Source: Myxococcus stipitatus
GTDB lineage: Bacteria; Myxococcota; Myxococcia; Myxococcales; Myxococcaceae
Direction: 5' to 3'
Assembly (NCBI RefSeq): GCF_038561935.1
Contig: NZ_CP102770.1
Location: forward strand, 10,017,001 to 10,081,000
Length of the DNA stretch: 64,000 nt
Position numbers and translations under genes: made by a program. The notes beneath the pieces were generated by a model, which did no database searches, was not told the origin of the DNA, and saw only the letters and a program-made list of their open reading frames with translations. Below, one piece after another: positions 1 to 7,890 of the stretch. Each line of letters opens with the position of its first letter. The first letter of the stretch is position 1.

Positions 1-304
1 GGACGCCAATCTGGCGCATGACCTCCTCGGCGCCCCCCAGCTGCGGGGCGAGCAGGTTCGTCGCCGCGAAGAACAGACGCAGGAAGGGAGGGAAGGGATA
101 CAGCTCGGTGGGGTCCGGGTCCACGGGATAGTCGCCCGCGTCCATGATGTGTTTCACCGCCTGCTCACCGCCGAGGAACCTCACGGTGTCGAGCACCGCG
201 GCGAAGTGCATGCCGCGAATGTGCTCGGTGGGCTGCACGAGCGCCAACCGCGACTCCAGCTCACGCTGCACCGCTTCCGGCGTGTTCCACGTACCGCGTT
301 CCAT
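1..304 (-). CDS. TIGR02265/DUF2378 family protein (C-terminus off the window)
   Basis: The reverse strand reads from an ATG at 304 to the window edge without a stop, giving about 101 residues that begin MERGTWNTPEAVQRELE. The segment with HIRGMHFAAVLDTVRFLGG and a Pro/Phe-rich stretch before LRLFFAATNLLAP resembles the myxobacterial family TIGR02265 (DUF2378), whose function is unknown and which has many paralogues per genome. The start is supported by a GGAGGT ribosome-binding site six bases upstream. Roughly half of a usual ~200-residue protein is present. The family call is from memory of the motif; no function is proposed. Confidence 0.7.
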   Translation of the reverse strand, partial: MERGTWNTPEAVQRELESRLALVQPTEHIRGMHFAAVLDTVRFLGGEQAVKHIMDAGDYPVDPDPTELYPFPPFLRLFFAATNLLAPQLGGAEEVMRQIGV

Positions 305-449
305 GAGCCGACCTCCGCCATGAAAAATCGCGTGGAATGCTCGCACAGCTGGGTGTCACACGCGAACTCCTGGAGCACTCGCGATTCCCTGGCACCTCCC
401 GTCCAGGTGGAGCCCTCCGATGTGACACGTCGGGTGAAACGGCGCCCTG

Positions 450-749
450 TTACGCGCCTTCGGCTTCCTTGCGCAGCTTCGCGTCGAGCAGAAAGTTGCC
501 GAAGGGCACCAGCGACGCGCCGAAGGCCACCGCCACGCGCGAGAACGACCAGCGCAGCGCGATGGCCACCTCCATCAGCGCGAACAGGTAGAGCACGAAC
601 AACAACCCGTGTGTCATGCCCGTGAAGCGCACCGCCAGCGGCATGTCCGCCGCGTACTTCAGCGGCATGGCGATGAACAGCAACACGACGAACGACAGGC
701 CTTCCAGCAAGGCCACCGCGCGAAATCGTCCAAGAGGGGTCTTCAACAT
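450..749 (-). CDS. DUF3817-type small integral membrane protein
   Basis: A 99-residue protein with about three hydrophobic segments (roughly residues 10-28, 40-62 and 68-85). The pattern LEGLSFVVLLFIAMPLKY followed by a conserved His in MTHGLLFVLY matches the DUF3817 membrane family, which has no known activity. A longer reading frame extends upstream to 854, but the ATG at 749 has a strong GGGGGAGG ribosome-binding site and opens directly into the conserved part, so I chose it. It is followed on the same strand by the DUF2378 gene after 145 bases. Confidence 0.75.
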   Translation of the reverse strand: MLKTPLGRFRAVALLEGLSFVVLLFIAMPLKYAADMPLAVRFTGMTHGLLFVLYLFALMEVAIALRWSFSRVAVAFGASLVPFGNFLLDAKLRKEAEGA

Positions 750-919
750 GGCTCGCTCCTCCCCCTCTCTCCCACCCTCCGCCCCCCGCGTCCATGCGAC
801 AGGCTGACGCACCCCACCCGCCCGCCTGCCCGCCCGCCCTTCTTCCCGTGTCACCCGCCCCTCTAGAATGAGCCGGGTGAAATCCGGAAGGCTCGTGCTC
901 TCGTCTCCAGGGGGACAAC

Positions 920-1324
920 ATGCCAGGCAATGACAAGCTGGAATCCAGCATCCGAATGGCGCGCGCGGACCGCAAGGGGGTGAGGCTGGTGATGGAGCGG
1001 CCCAACGGGGTCCTCAACACGGTGGCGATGCGGCTGGTGGTGAGCGGGAAGATGCAGGGCCAGGAGCGGCGGCAGCTGCACTCGGACGTCTTCACCGGCA
1101 ACAGCGTGCTGGCCCTGCCGGACGACTTCCTCCCCTCCGCGGCCCAGGGCTGGGTGCGCGTGGTGTTCTCCGTGGCCGACCCGACGGGCGGCGGCGCGCG
1201 GTTCCTCCAGCGCGTCTCCCTCGTCTTCGAGAAGGGGCACCAGGAGGTCCTCTGGGATGACTTCTCGCTCCAGAAGGGCGCCGTCGCGGACTTCATCACG
1301 CTCACCTGGACGGTGGTGGAATGA
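920..1324 (+). CDS. hypothetical protein, couples to the next gene
   Basis: A 134-residue soluble protein with no signal peptide, no Cys and no motif I recognise. It is rich in beta-strand-like alternation (for example RVVFSVADPTGG and RFLQRVSLVFEKG). The ATG at 920 follows AGGGGGACAAC, a good ribosome-binding site. Its last codons overlap the start of the following secreted-protein gene by four bases (ATGA), so the two are probably one transcript and translationally coupled. Function unknown. Confidence 0.65.
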   Translation: MPGNDKLESSIRMARADRKGVRLVMERPNGVLNTVAMRLVVSGKMQGQERRQLHSDVFTGNSVLALPDDFLPSAAQGWVRVVFSVADPTGGGARFLQRVSLVFEKGHQEVLWDDFSLQKGAVADFITLTWTVVE

Positions 1325-2472
1325 AGCGCCTCCTCGCGCTGCTGCTCGCCCTCGCCCCCGCGGCCCGCGCCCAGGACCCGGGCACGGTGCCGCTCGACTT
1401 TCCCAGCATCGCCAGAGGCGGCTCGGAGACCGCCGCGGGGCTGGACATCGCCACGGCGGGAGAGGTCGTCCACCCCGCGAACCCCACGGCCTTGGTGGCC
1501 AGCCTGCGGGGCGTGGGCGCGGTGCTCGACGGCACCCAGGCGTCGTTCGCCCTCCAGTTCAATCCCTACCTGCTCACCCAGGGCTTCGAGCGGCTCTACC
1601 CGGAGGCCGTCGCCGCGCGCCAGGCGTCCACCGCCACGCGGCTGCTCCAGGACACCGCCATCACCCTGGCCATCGGCCAGGACACGCCCTTCCAGGACTT
1701 CATCCCGCCCAAGGGGCGCTTCGCCACCGTCATGGCCGGCGTGTCCGTGGACGTGCTCGGCGAGCGCGGCATCTACGGTGCCCGCTACAACACGTGCATC
1801 CAGCAGGTGCTCGCGGACACAAGCCTGTATGAGTTCCCCGACCCGCCCCTGCCCGGCGACTTCGAGGATAGCGCCTCCTTCCAGAAGGCCCAGGCCGAGC
1901 ACCGCGTCGCCATGGAGGCCGCGAGACAGGCGGGCATCGCCCGCATCACCCAGCGGCTCTCCGGCTGCACGCGCGAGTCACGCGAGTCGTCCAGCGCCCT
2001 GTTCCTCTCGGCGGGAGGACGCTGGGTGACGCCGGGGCTCAAGTCGCAGGAGGGCGATGGCGTCGCCATCCAGCGCGGCTTCGGCGCGGCGACGCTGGAC
2101 CTCCTGAGCAGCGCGGACTCCAACCTGGAGGTCGCCCTGCAAGTGCGGCTGCTCCAGGAGCGTCAGCGTCCGGAGTTGGCGATGGACAAGTGGATGGACG
2201 TGGGCCTGTCGTTCGGCGTCGCGTCGCGTCGCTTCCAGCTCAAGCTGGAGGCGAACCAGTCCCTGGTGAAGCTGGGTGGGACGGAGTCCCGGCGCGCGAG
2301 CCTCATCGCCCACACGCGCGTCGTCATCGCCGAGCGCTTCACCGTGGGCCTGGGCGTCCAGGGCCAGGGCGAGGACATGTCCGATGCGCTGGGACAGCTC
2401 CGCCCCAGCCTCGTGCTCGACTTCGCCGAGCTGCCCTCGCTGCTCCAGCCCGTGTCCGCGCCTCGCGGCTGA
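1321..2472 (+). CDS. secreted hypothetical protein
   Basis: A 383-residue protein with a clear Sec signal peptide (MKRLLALLLALAPAARAQ, cleavage after about residue 17). The mature part has beta-rich stretches towards the C-terminus (VALQVRLLQ, VGLSFGVASRRFQLKLEAN, FTVGLGVQGQG, LRPSLVLDFAEL) in the alternating style of an outer-membrane barrel, so a periplasmic or outer-membrane location is likely. Coupled by ATGA overlap to the gene before it. I do not recognise a named family. It ends 26 bases before the convergent mobA gene. Confidence 0.65.
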   Translation: MKRLLALLLALAPAARAQDPGTVPLDFPSIARGGSETAAGLDIATAGEVVHPANPTALVASLRGVGAVLDGTQASFALQFNPYLLTQGFERLYPEAVAARQASTATRLLQDTAITLAIGQDTPFQDFIPPKGRFATVMAGVSVDVLGERGIYGARYNTCIQQVLADTSLYEFPDPPLPGDFEDSASFQKAQAEHRVAMEAARQAGIARITQRLSGCTRESRESSSALFLSAGGRWVTPGLKSQEGDGVAIQRGFGAATLDLLSSADSNLEVALQVRLLQERQRPELAMDKWMDVGLSFGVASRRFQLKLEANQSLVKLGGTESRRASLIAHTRVVIAERFTVGLGVQGQGEDMSDALGQLRPSLVLDFAELPSLLQPVSAPRG

Positions 2473-2498
2473 AGCGCCTTTGCGCCTGGCTCGCGGCG

Positions 2499-3119
2499 TC
2501 ACCGTCCGCGAGGCAGGTGGACCCCCTGCGCCGCCAGGTCCTCCGGCGTGTTCACATTCACCAGCGAGCGCAGGGACGGGTCCACGGCGCGCAGCGCGGA
2601 CTCGGGCAGCACACGCGCGCGAAAGCGAGACAACAGCTGGCGCAGCGACGGGTCCTCCGACAGCGTCGAGAGCCAGACACCCGCCAGCGCGGAGCGATAC
2701 ACGGCCAGCAGCGGCTCCACGCGTCCGGAGGACTCGAAGCACACCGCGTCCACGTCGTCTCCGCGTGCGTCCAACAACACGCGCAATGCCTCCCACGCGA
2801 TGAAGGGCATGTCACACGCCACCGCCACCACCCACGGCGTGCGGGACGCGGACAGCGCCGCGTGCACCCCGCCCGGCGCGCCCTTGTTCCGCACCGTGTC
2901 CGCCACCGTCCGCAGCCCATACAGCGCATACGTCGCCAGGGTATTGGCCACCAGCAACACGTCCCCGAAGCGTGGCGCCAGCGTGAGCTGTCGCGAGAGC
3001 ACCGTGCGGCCTTCGACTTCCAGCAGGCCCTTGGGCACTCCGGACAGACGCCGGCCCTGCCCTCCCGCGATGATGGCGAACGTGACGTCTGGGTATGTCA
3101 CCTCGAGGCTGTCACCCAT
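2499..3119 (-). CDS. mobA: Molybdenum cofactor guanylyltransferase MobA
   Basis: MobA transfers GMP from GTP to molybdopterin, making the guanine-dinucleotide form of the cofactor in the cytoplasm. The 206-residue protein has the nucleotidyltransferase signature AGGQGRRLSGVPKG at residues 18-31 and the metal-binding Asp in AVACDMPF (D103), followed by the family's RVEPLLAVYR motif. Length is normal for MobA (about 190-210). It is divergent from moeA across 180 bases and lies next to a mobB-fdhD fusion, so the block forms a molybdenum-cofactor maturation set. Confidence 0.9.
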   Translation of the reverse strand: MGDSLEVTYPDVTFAIIAGGQGRRLSGVPKGLLEVEGRTVLSRQLTLAPRFGDVLLVANTLATYALYGLRTVADTVRNKGAPGGVHAALSASRTPWVVAVACDMPFIAWEALRVLLDARGDDVDAVCFESSGRVEPLLAVYRSALAGVWLSTLSEDPSLRQLLSRFRARVLPESALRAVDPSLRSLVNVNTPEDLAAQGVHLPRGR

Positions 3120-3299
3120 GGGTTCCGTGGCTCGCGTCTCATCCGGCAGGATGCCATGGCCGCCCCCGCGAGGGAGCCCACCTCACGCACGTCCCGCCGC
3201 GTTGACGCGGCGAGTCCATGGCTGGCCACCCGGCGGACAAGCGGCGCGAGGCGGTGGGTGGACAATGGCCAGGGCTCGCGGCGTAGTCTGCGCGCGCCG

Positions 3300-4565
3300 A
3301 TGCCTCTCCTGTCCCTGTCCGCCGCCCGGCTGGCCTCGCTGGAAGCCGTTGCTCCAGCGGCGACCGAGCGGGTGCCCCTGCTCGACGCCCATGGCCGGTT
3401 CCTGGCCGAGGAGGTCCGCGCCTCGCGCACCCTGCCCGGCTGCGACAACTCCGCGATGGATGGCTGGGCCGTGCGGGCGGAGGAGACGCGCGGCGCGAAC
3501 CGGGACCAGCCCGCGCGCCTGCGGGTCCTCGAGACCGTCTACGCCGGAGCCCTGCCCACCCGAGCGCTCCAGCCCGGCGACGCGACGCGCCTCTTCACGG
3601 GCGCCCCCATCCCCCCCGGCGCGGACGCCGTCGTGCGGCAGGAGGCCGCGCGCGCCACGCCGGATGGCCAGGCCGTGGACGTCTTCATCCAGGTGCGCCC
3701 CGGCCACGACATCCGCCGCAGGGGAGAGGAAGTCCTGGCGGGCGCGCCCCTGGTCGCCGCGGGACAACACGTGAGCGCCGCGGTGCTGGGCGTGCTCGCG
3801 TCCCAGGGCATGACCCACGTCCAGGTGCGGCCCGCGCCGCGCGTGGCGGTGCTGGCCACGGGCGACGAGCTCGTGCGGCCGGGCGAGCCCGCGTTTGCGC
3901 ATCAGGTCTACGAAAGCAACCTGGTGTTGATAGCAGCACTCGCACGCGAGGCGGGCGCCGACGTGCGCCACCTGTCGCGCGCCCGCGACGACGAGCAGGC
4001 CCTGCGCGAGGCCATCACCCGCGTCGCGCCCGAGGTGGAGGTGCTCATCACCACGGGCGGCGCGTCGGTGGGTGACAAGGACCACGTCAAGCGGGTGCTC
4101 ACCTCGCTGGGGGCACACTTCCTCGTGGATGGCGTGGCCCTCAAGCCCGGCAAGCCCGTGGCCGTGGCGCGCCTGGGGCACACCGCCGTCGTCGTGCTGC
4201 CCGGCAACCCCGGCGCGGCCACCGTCGCGTTCGACCAGCTCGCCCGCCCGCTGCTGCTCAAGCGCCAGGGCGTGCTCGAGACGCGCCGCCGCGTCCACGC
4301 CCGCCTGTCAGAAGCGCGACACAAGCAAGCCGGGCTCGCCTACCTCATCACCGCGACGCTGGAGCACGACGGCCCCACCGGGCCTCGCGCCGTGCTGCGT
4401 GCGCAGGGCGCGGGACAGCTCCTGCAGAACCTCCACACGGATGGCTGGGTCATCCTCCCTCCGGGTCGCGCCGACTTCAGCGAGGGGGAGCGCGTCGAGG
4501 TGGAGCTGTTCGACCGGCCTCGCTTCCACGCGGTGGACGCGGCCCCGGCGAGCACCGAGCCATGA
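3300..4565 (+). CDS. moeA: Molybdopterin molybdenumtransferase MoeA
   Basis: MoeA inserts molybdenum into adenylylated molybdopterin. The 421-residue product begins MPLLSLSAARLASLE at the ATG at 3300; the frame is open further upstream, but that part has no family likeness. The substrate motif GCDNSAMDGWAVR lies at residues 47-59, ATGDELV in the MoCF-like domain near 180, TTGGASVGDKDHV near 250, and VVLPGNPGAA near 300, followed by the C-terminal domain IV. Size matches the family. Its stop overlaps the next gene's ATG by four bases, coupling it to mobB-fdhD. Confidence 0.92.
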   Translation: MPLLSLSAARLASLEAVAPAATERVPLLDAHGRFLAEEVRASRTLPGCDNSAMDGWAVRAEETRGANRDQPARLRVLETVYAGALPTRALQPGDATRLFTGAPIPPGADAVVRQEAARATPDGQAVDVFIQVRPGHDIRRRGEEVLAGAPLVAAGQHVSAAVLGVLASQGMTHVQVRPAPRVAVLATGDELVRPGEPAFAHQVYESNLVLIAALAREAGADVRHLSRARDDEQALREAITRVAPEVEVLITTGGASVGDKDHVKRVLTSLGAHFLVDGVALKPGKPVAVARLGHTAVVVLPGNPGAATVAFDQLARPLLLKRQGVLETRRRVHARLSEARHKQAGLAYLITATLEHDGPTGPRAVLRAQGAGQLLQNLHTDGWVILPPGRADFSEGERVEVELFDRPRFHAVDAAPASTEP

Positions 4566-5947
4566 GCAGCCGGGTGCCCGCCATCAGCATCATCGGCTGG
4601 TCCGGTGCGGGGAAGACCTCGCTCGTCGAGCGCCTGATTGCCGAGCTCGCCTCACGCGGCCTGCGCGTGGCCGCCGTGAAGCACTCCTCCGACGACCACC
4701 CCCTCCACCGCTCCGGCAGCGACACCGCCCGCTTCCAGGCCACCGGCGCCGCCCTCACCGGCTTCGCCACCCCTTCGGGTGTGCAGCTCACCACCGGCGC
4801 GTCCCCCACCCAGGCGCTCCCGGAGCTGCTCACCCGCCTCGCCGGCGCGTGGGATGTCGCGCTCGTGGAAGGCTGGAAGGACGGCCCGCTCCCCAAGCTG
4901 GAGGTGTGGCGCGAGGGCCTGGGTCCCCCGCTGGCCGAGTCCCGCCCCGGCGTCTTCGCCCTCGTCACGGACGCGCCCTCCGCGCCCACCTCCGCCGCGC
5001 GCGTCCTGTCGTCCCGGGACACCTCCGCCATCGCGGACGCCATCCTCCAGCACCTGCGCCCTCCCCGGCGCGCGCCGCTGCCTCCGGCCGATGCGCGCGG
5101 CCTCGCGTCGCGCCCGGTGCAACGCTGGAATGGCGACACCCTCCTCGCCCTCGAGGACGACACCCTCGCCGTCGAGGAGCCGCTCGAGCTGCGCGTCAAC
5201 GGCGAGACACTGGCCACGACCATGAGGACCCCCGGGTACGACCGCGAGCTGGCCGTCGGGTTCCTCCTCGCGGAGGGGTTGATCCGGGGTGCAAATGACC
5301 TCGCCACCTTGGCGCATTGTGGCCGCCCCGGAGAGGAAGGCTGGGGAAACACACTCGAAGTCACACCTGCCCCGGGTGTCATCATTGACCCCGAGGCGCG
5401 GCGTGCCACACGCCGAGGCACCCTCACCACGTCCGCATGCGGAGTGTGTGGGCGGCGCAGCGTGGAGGACCTGCTCGCGGCCTGCACGCCGCTTCCGCCC
5501 GGCCCGGTCCTTCCCCCCGCCGCGGTGGCGCGCGCCACGGAGCGCCTGCGCGAGGTGCAGCGGAACTTCGCTCGGACGGGGGGAGTCCACGCCGCCCTGG
5601 CGCTCGACGCCGAGGGGCAGCTTCTGGCCGGCCACGAGGACGTGGGCCGCCACAACGCCGTCGACAAGGTGGTGGGCGCGCTGCTGCTCTCCGGAGCGCT
5701 CCGCGCGAGCGCCGCGCCCGAGCGCGGCATGACACGTCAGCCCGCGATTCTCGCCGTCAGCGGACGTGTCAGCTTCGAAATCGTCCAGAAGGCCGTCATG
5801 GCCAGAATCCCAGTCATCGCGGGGGTTTCCGCCGCCACGACGCTCGCCATCGACCTGGCGCTGCGTTCCGGCGTGACGCTGGCCACGTTCGTTCGGAACG
5901 GCCGATTCAACATCCACACCCACCCCGAACGCCTCGGTCCGCGCTAA
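4562..5947 (+). CDS. MobB-FdhD fusion protein
   Basis: A 461-residue fusion of two molybdenum-enzyme maturation proteins. Residues 1-165 are MobB, a GTP-binding partner of MobA, with P-loop GWSGAGKTS at 12-20 and VKHSSDDHPLH near 39. Residues about 185-460 are FdhD, the sulfurtransferase that delivers sulfur to the molybdenum cofactor of formate dehydrogenase, with EEPLELRVNG, TPGYDRELAVGFLLAEGL and the Cys pair SACGVCG (C293, C296). A Pro/Arg-rich linker (about 166-184) joins them in one unbroken frame. Coupled to moeA by ATGA overlap. No formate dehydrogenase or other molybdoenzyme is visible in the window. Confidence 0.9.
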   Translation: MSSRVPAISIIGWSGAGKTSLVERLIAELASRGLRVAAVKHSSDDHPLHRSGSDTARFQATGAALTGFATPSGVQLTTGASPTQALPELLTRLAGAWDVALVEGWKDGPLPKLEVWREGLGPPLAESRPGVFALVTDAPSAPTSAARVLSSRDTSAIADAILQHLRPPRRAPLPPADARGLASRPVQRWNGDTLLALEDDTLAVEEPLELRVNGETLATTMRTPGYDRELAVGFLLAEGLIRGANDLATLAHCGRPGEEGWGNTLEVTPAPGVIIDPEARRATRRGTLTTSACGVCGRRSVEDLLAACTPLPPGPVLPPAAVARATERLREVQRNFARTGGVHAALALDAEGQLLAGHEDVGRHNAVDKVVGALLLSGALRASAAPERGMTRQPAILAVSGRVSFEIVQKAVMARIPVIAGVSAATTLAIDLALRSGVTLATFVRNGRFNIHTHPERLGPR

Positions 5948-6299
5948 CCACGCGAAACTCCTCTCGGACTACCGATGGCGTCCTACAGTCTCGTACTGCG
6001 CGTGACACTCACGTCAGACCGGCATCATAGATGCAACGTGTCGGGACTCAGTTGCGACATCCAGGAAAGTCCGGATGTCCAGCCAGGTGTTCGCTGGGAC
6101 CCGATGAGATGGGACGAGAGTCGGATGATCCAAAGATTTCACACCATGTCACGTCTTAGTCGCCGTGCCGGGGCTTGCTACGCACCGCACAAACATGGCA
6201 AAAAGCAGTTCTTTCCGACTTGAAGTTTTTCAGCCTCAACGGCAGCCTCTATCACCACAACTGCACATCTCCGTGGGCAGGTAGAGGGGGGTGGACACG
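5948..6299. promoter_or_regulatory. 352-base leader/promoter region of the eps locus
   Basis: No gene is visible here, and the stretch is noticeably richer in A/T than its surroundings, as expected of a regulatory region. It holds two perfect palindromes: GCATC-ATA-GATGC at 6022-6034, and GACATCC (6056-6062) pairing with GGATGTC (6073-6079) across ten bases. The run near 6194-6230 is the most A/T-rich and could hold the promoter, but I cannot assign a convincing -35/-10 or -24/-12 pair. The epsZ ribosome-binding site GAGGGGGG is at 6285-6292. Likely control region for epsZ; binding proteins unknown. Confidence 0.45.
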
Positions 6300-7784
6300 A
6301 TGAGCAGCGCAAGTACTGGTGCGGCGGTCGGGAGTCCTGGGTCGGCATCCGCTCAGGCAAACGCGACGGACTCCTCGGTGGAGGAGCAGGTTCCTGGCCC
6401 CAAGCTGGCGCCGGGATTCGCCGCGAAGCTGAACCTCACGGTGGACCTGGCGCTCATGTCGGTGGTGTTGACGGCCTCCGCATGGCTGGACGGTCTGTTG
6501 TTCGCGGAGCCCGGCTGGCTGTTGCCGGCGCTCATCGTCACGTCGCTGGTCGTGTGGATCATCACGGGCACGGCGCTGTGCCTGTACGACTCGCGCTTCG
6601 CGGAGCGCAGCAAGCTGGACCACGTGGCGCTGGTGTCGGTGACGACGCTCGCGGTGGTGACGGTGCTGGCGGTGGTGAACCTGGCGCTGCCGGAGCCCCT
6701 GAAGGTCCCCGGCCTGGTGCCGCTGCTGGTGCTCTTCTGGCCGGTGGCGCTGCTCTTGCGCCTGTTCGTCTTCCGCCAGGTGGCCTCGCAGGAGCGGCCC
6801 ACCAACTCCGTGCTCATCGTCGGCACGGGGGCGTTCGGCCGCTACTCCGGCGAGGACCTGGCGCGCCGCGGCCGCAGCGAGCTGCTCGGCTACATCCGCT
6901 TCAACGACGACACGGGCTCCATTGGAGAGCTGCCCGCCAAGGTGCTGGGCACGGTGGATGACCTGGAGCACATCCTCCGCAACACCGCGGTGGACGAGGT
7001 CTACATCGCCGGCAACACGCTCAAGCAGGGCGAGGCCATGCAGGCGTCCATCAAGCTGGCGGAGCGCTTCGGCGTGCCGTTCGCGCTGCCGGCGCACACC
7101 TTCCGCCTGGACCGCGCGCGTCCCGTCAACGTCGCCGCGGTGGCGGACGGCTTCCTGCACTTCGCGGCGGTGAGCCCCAAGCCGCACCAGATGGCGATGA
7201 AGCGCCTGTTCGACATCTGCGTGTCCGCGGTGGCGCTGTGGATGCTCCTGCCGCTGCTGGCCTTCGTGGCGCTGGCGGTGAAGCTCACGTCGAAGGGGCC
7301 CATCTTCTTCAAGCAGTACCGCGTCGGGCAGAACGGCAAGCCGTTCTACATGCTCAAGTTCCGCTCCATGGTGGTGAACGCGGAGGAGCTGAAGGAGAAG
7401 CTGGCCGCGCTCAACGAGCAGTCCGGCCCCGTCTTCAAGATGAAGAACGACCCGCGCATCACCGGCATCGGGCGCTTCATCCGCAAGTTCTCCATCGACG
7501 AGCTGCCCCAGTTCATCAACGTGCTGCGCGGAGAGATGAGCATCGTCGGGCCGCGACCTCCGGTGCCCAGCGAGGTGGCCAAGTACGAAACGTGGCAGCG
7601 ACGTCGCCTCTCGGTGCGACCGGGCCTCACCTGCATCTGGCAGGTGTCCGGTCGCAACCAGATCTCCTTCGAGGAGTGGATGTACCTGGACATGCAGTAC
7701 ATCGACCACTGGACCCTCACCAGCGACCTGCGTCTCTTGCTCCAGACAGTGCCAGTGGTGATTACTGGGCGAGGCGCCAGCTAG
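6300..7784 (+). CDS. epsZ: EpsZ, polyprenyl-phosphate hexose-1-phosphate transferase
   Basis: Initiates EPS repeat-unit synthesis by moving a sugar-1-phosphate from a UDP-sugar to undecaprenyl phosphate at the inner membrane. The 494-residue protein has about four N-terminal membrane segments (residues 40-150), a cytoplasmic Rossmann-like CoA-binding_3 region (LIVGTGAFGRYSGEDLARRG), a further hydrophobic segment near 310, and a WbaP/WcaJ-type catalytic domain with PIFFKQYRVGQNGKPF, LKFRSM, RKFSIDELPQFINVLRG, SIVGPRPP and PGLTCIWQVSGRN. A GTG at 6291 is also in frame, but GAGGGGGG seven bases before the ATG at 6300 decides the start. First gene of the eps locus. Confidence 0.9.
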   Translation: MSSASTGAAVGSPGSASAQANATDSSVEEQVPGPKLAPGFAAKLNLTVDLALMSVVLTASAWLDGLLFAEPGWLLPALIVTSLVVWIITGTALCLYDSRFAERSKLDHVALVSVTTLAVVTVLAVVNLALPEPLKVPGLVPLLVLFWPVALLLRLFVFRQVASQERPTNSVLIVGTGAFGRYSGEDLARRGRSELLGYIRFNDDTGSIGELPAKVLGTVDDLEHILRNTAVDEVYIAGNTLKQGEAMQASIKLAERFGVPFALPAHTFRLDRARPVNVAAVADGFLHFAAVSPKPHQMAMKRLFDICVSAVALWMLLPLLAFVALAVKLTSKGPIFFKQYRVGQNGKPFYMLKFRSMVVNAEELKEKLAALNEQSGPVFKMKNDPRITGIGRFIRKFSIDELPQFINVLRGEMSIVGPRPPVPSEVAKYETWQRRRLSVRPGLTCIWQVSGRNQISFEEWMYLDMQYIDHWTLTSDLRLLLQTVPVVITGRGAS

Positions 7785-7807
7785 GCTGTCCAGCATCCTG
7801 ACTTCCT

Positions 7808-7835
7808 CGGGGGCGGCATTGACGTGCCGCCCCCG
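7808..7835 (+). terminator. 11-bp perfect hairpin after epsZ
   Basis: CGGGGGCGGCA at 7808-7818 pairs perfectly with TGCCGCCCCCG at 7825-7835 around a six-base loop. It begins 24 bases after the epsZ stop and is followed by CTCGTCTTCT, a weak pyrimidine tail. It may terminate or attenuate transcription between epsZ and wzx. Its place also argues that wzx does not start inside this stretch. Confidence 0.5.
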
Positions 7836-7890
7836 CTCGTCTTCTATGAACCCGGGCTGTCCGGCCGACGCCCGGGGGACCCGCTCCACC

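Noticed and set aside
1-17. GGACGCCAATCTGGCGC at the window start resembles GGACGCCAATGTCTGGCGCC at 53340-53359
   Set aside because: The first copy is inside a coding region, the match has a gap, and nothing mobile lies between them, so an attachment-site pair is not supported.
181-1902. A 573-codon minus-strand frame at the window start
   Set aside because: It runs antisense through two coherent plus-strand genes and across the real DUF3817 gene in another frame; no family likeness.
2190-3299. N-terminal extension of the moeA frame by 370 codons
   Set aside because: The extension crosses the mobA gene and is Arg-rich; MoeA homology begins at the ATG at 3300.
6194-6212. TGGCAAAAAGCAG in the eps leader as a sigma-54 promoter
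   Set aside because: Counting ten bases from the GG reaches TT, not GC, so the essential -12 element is missing.
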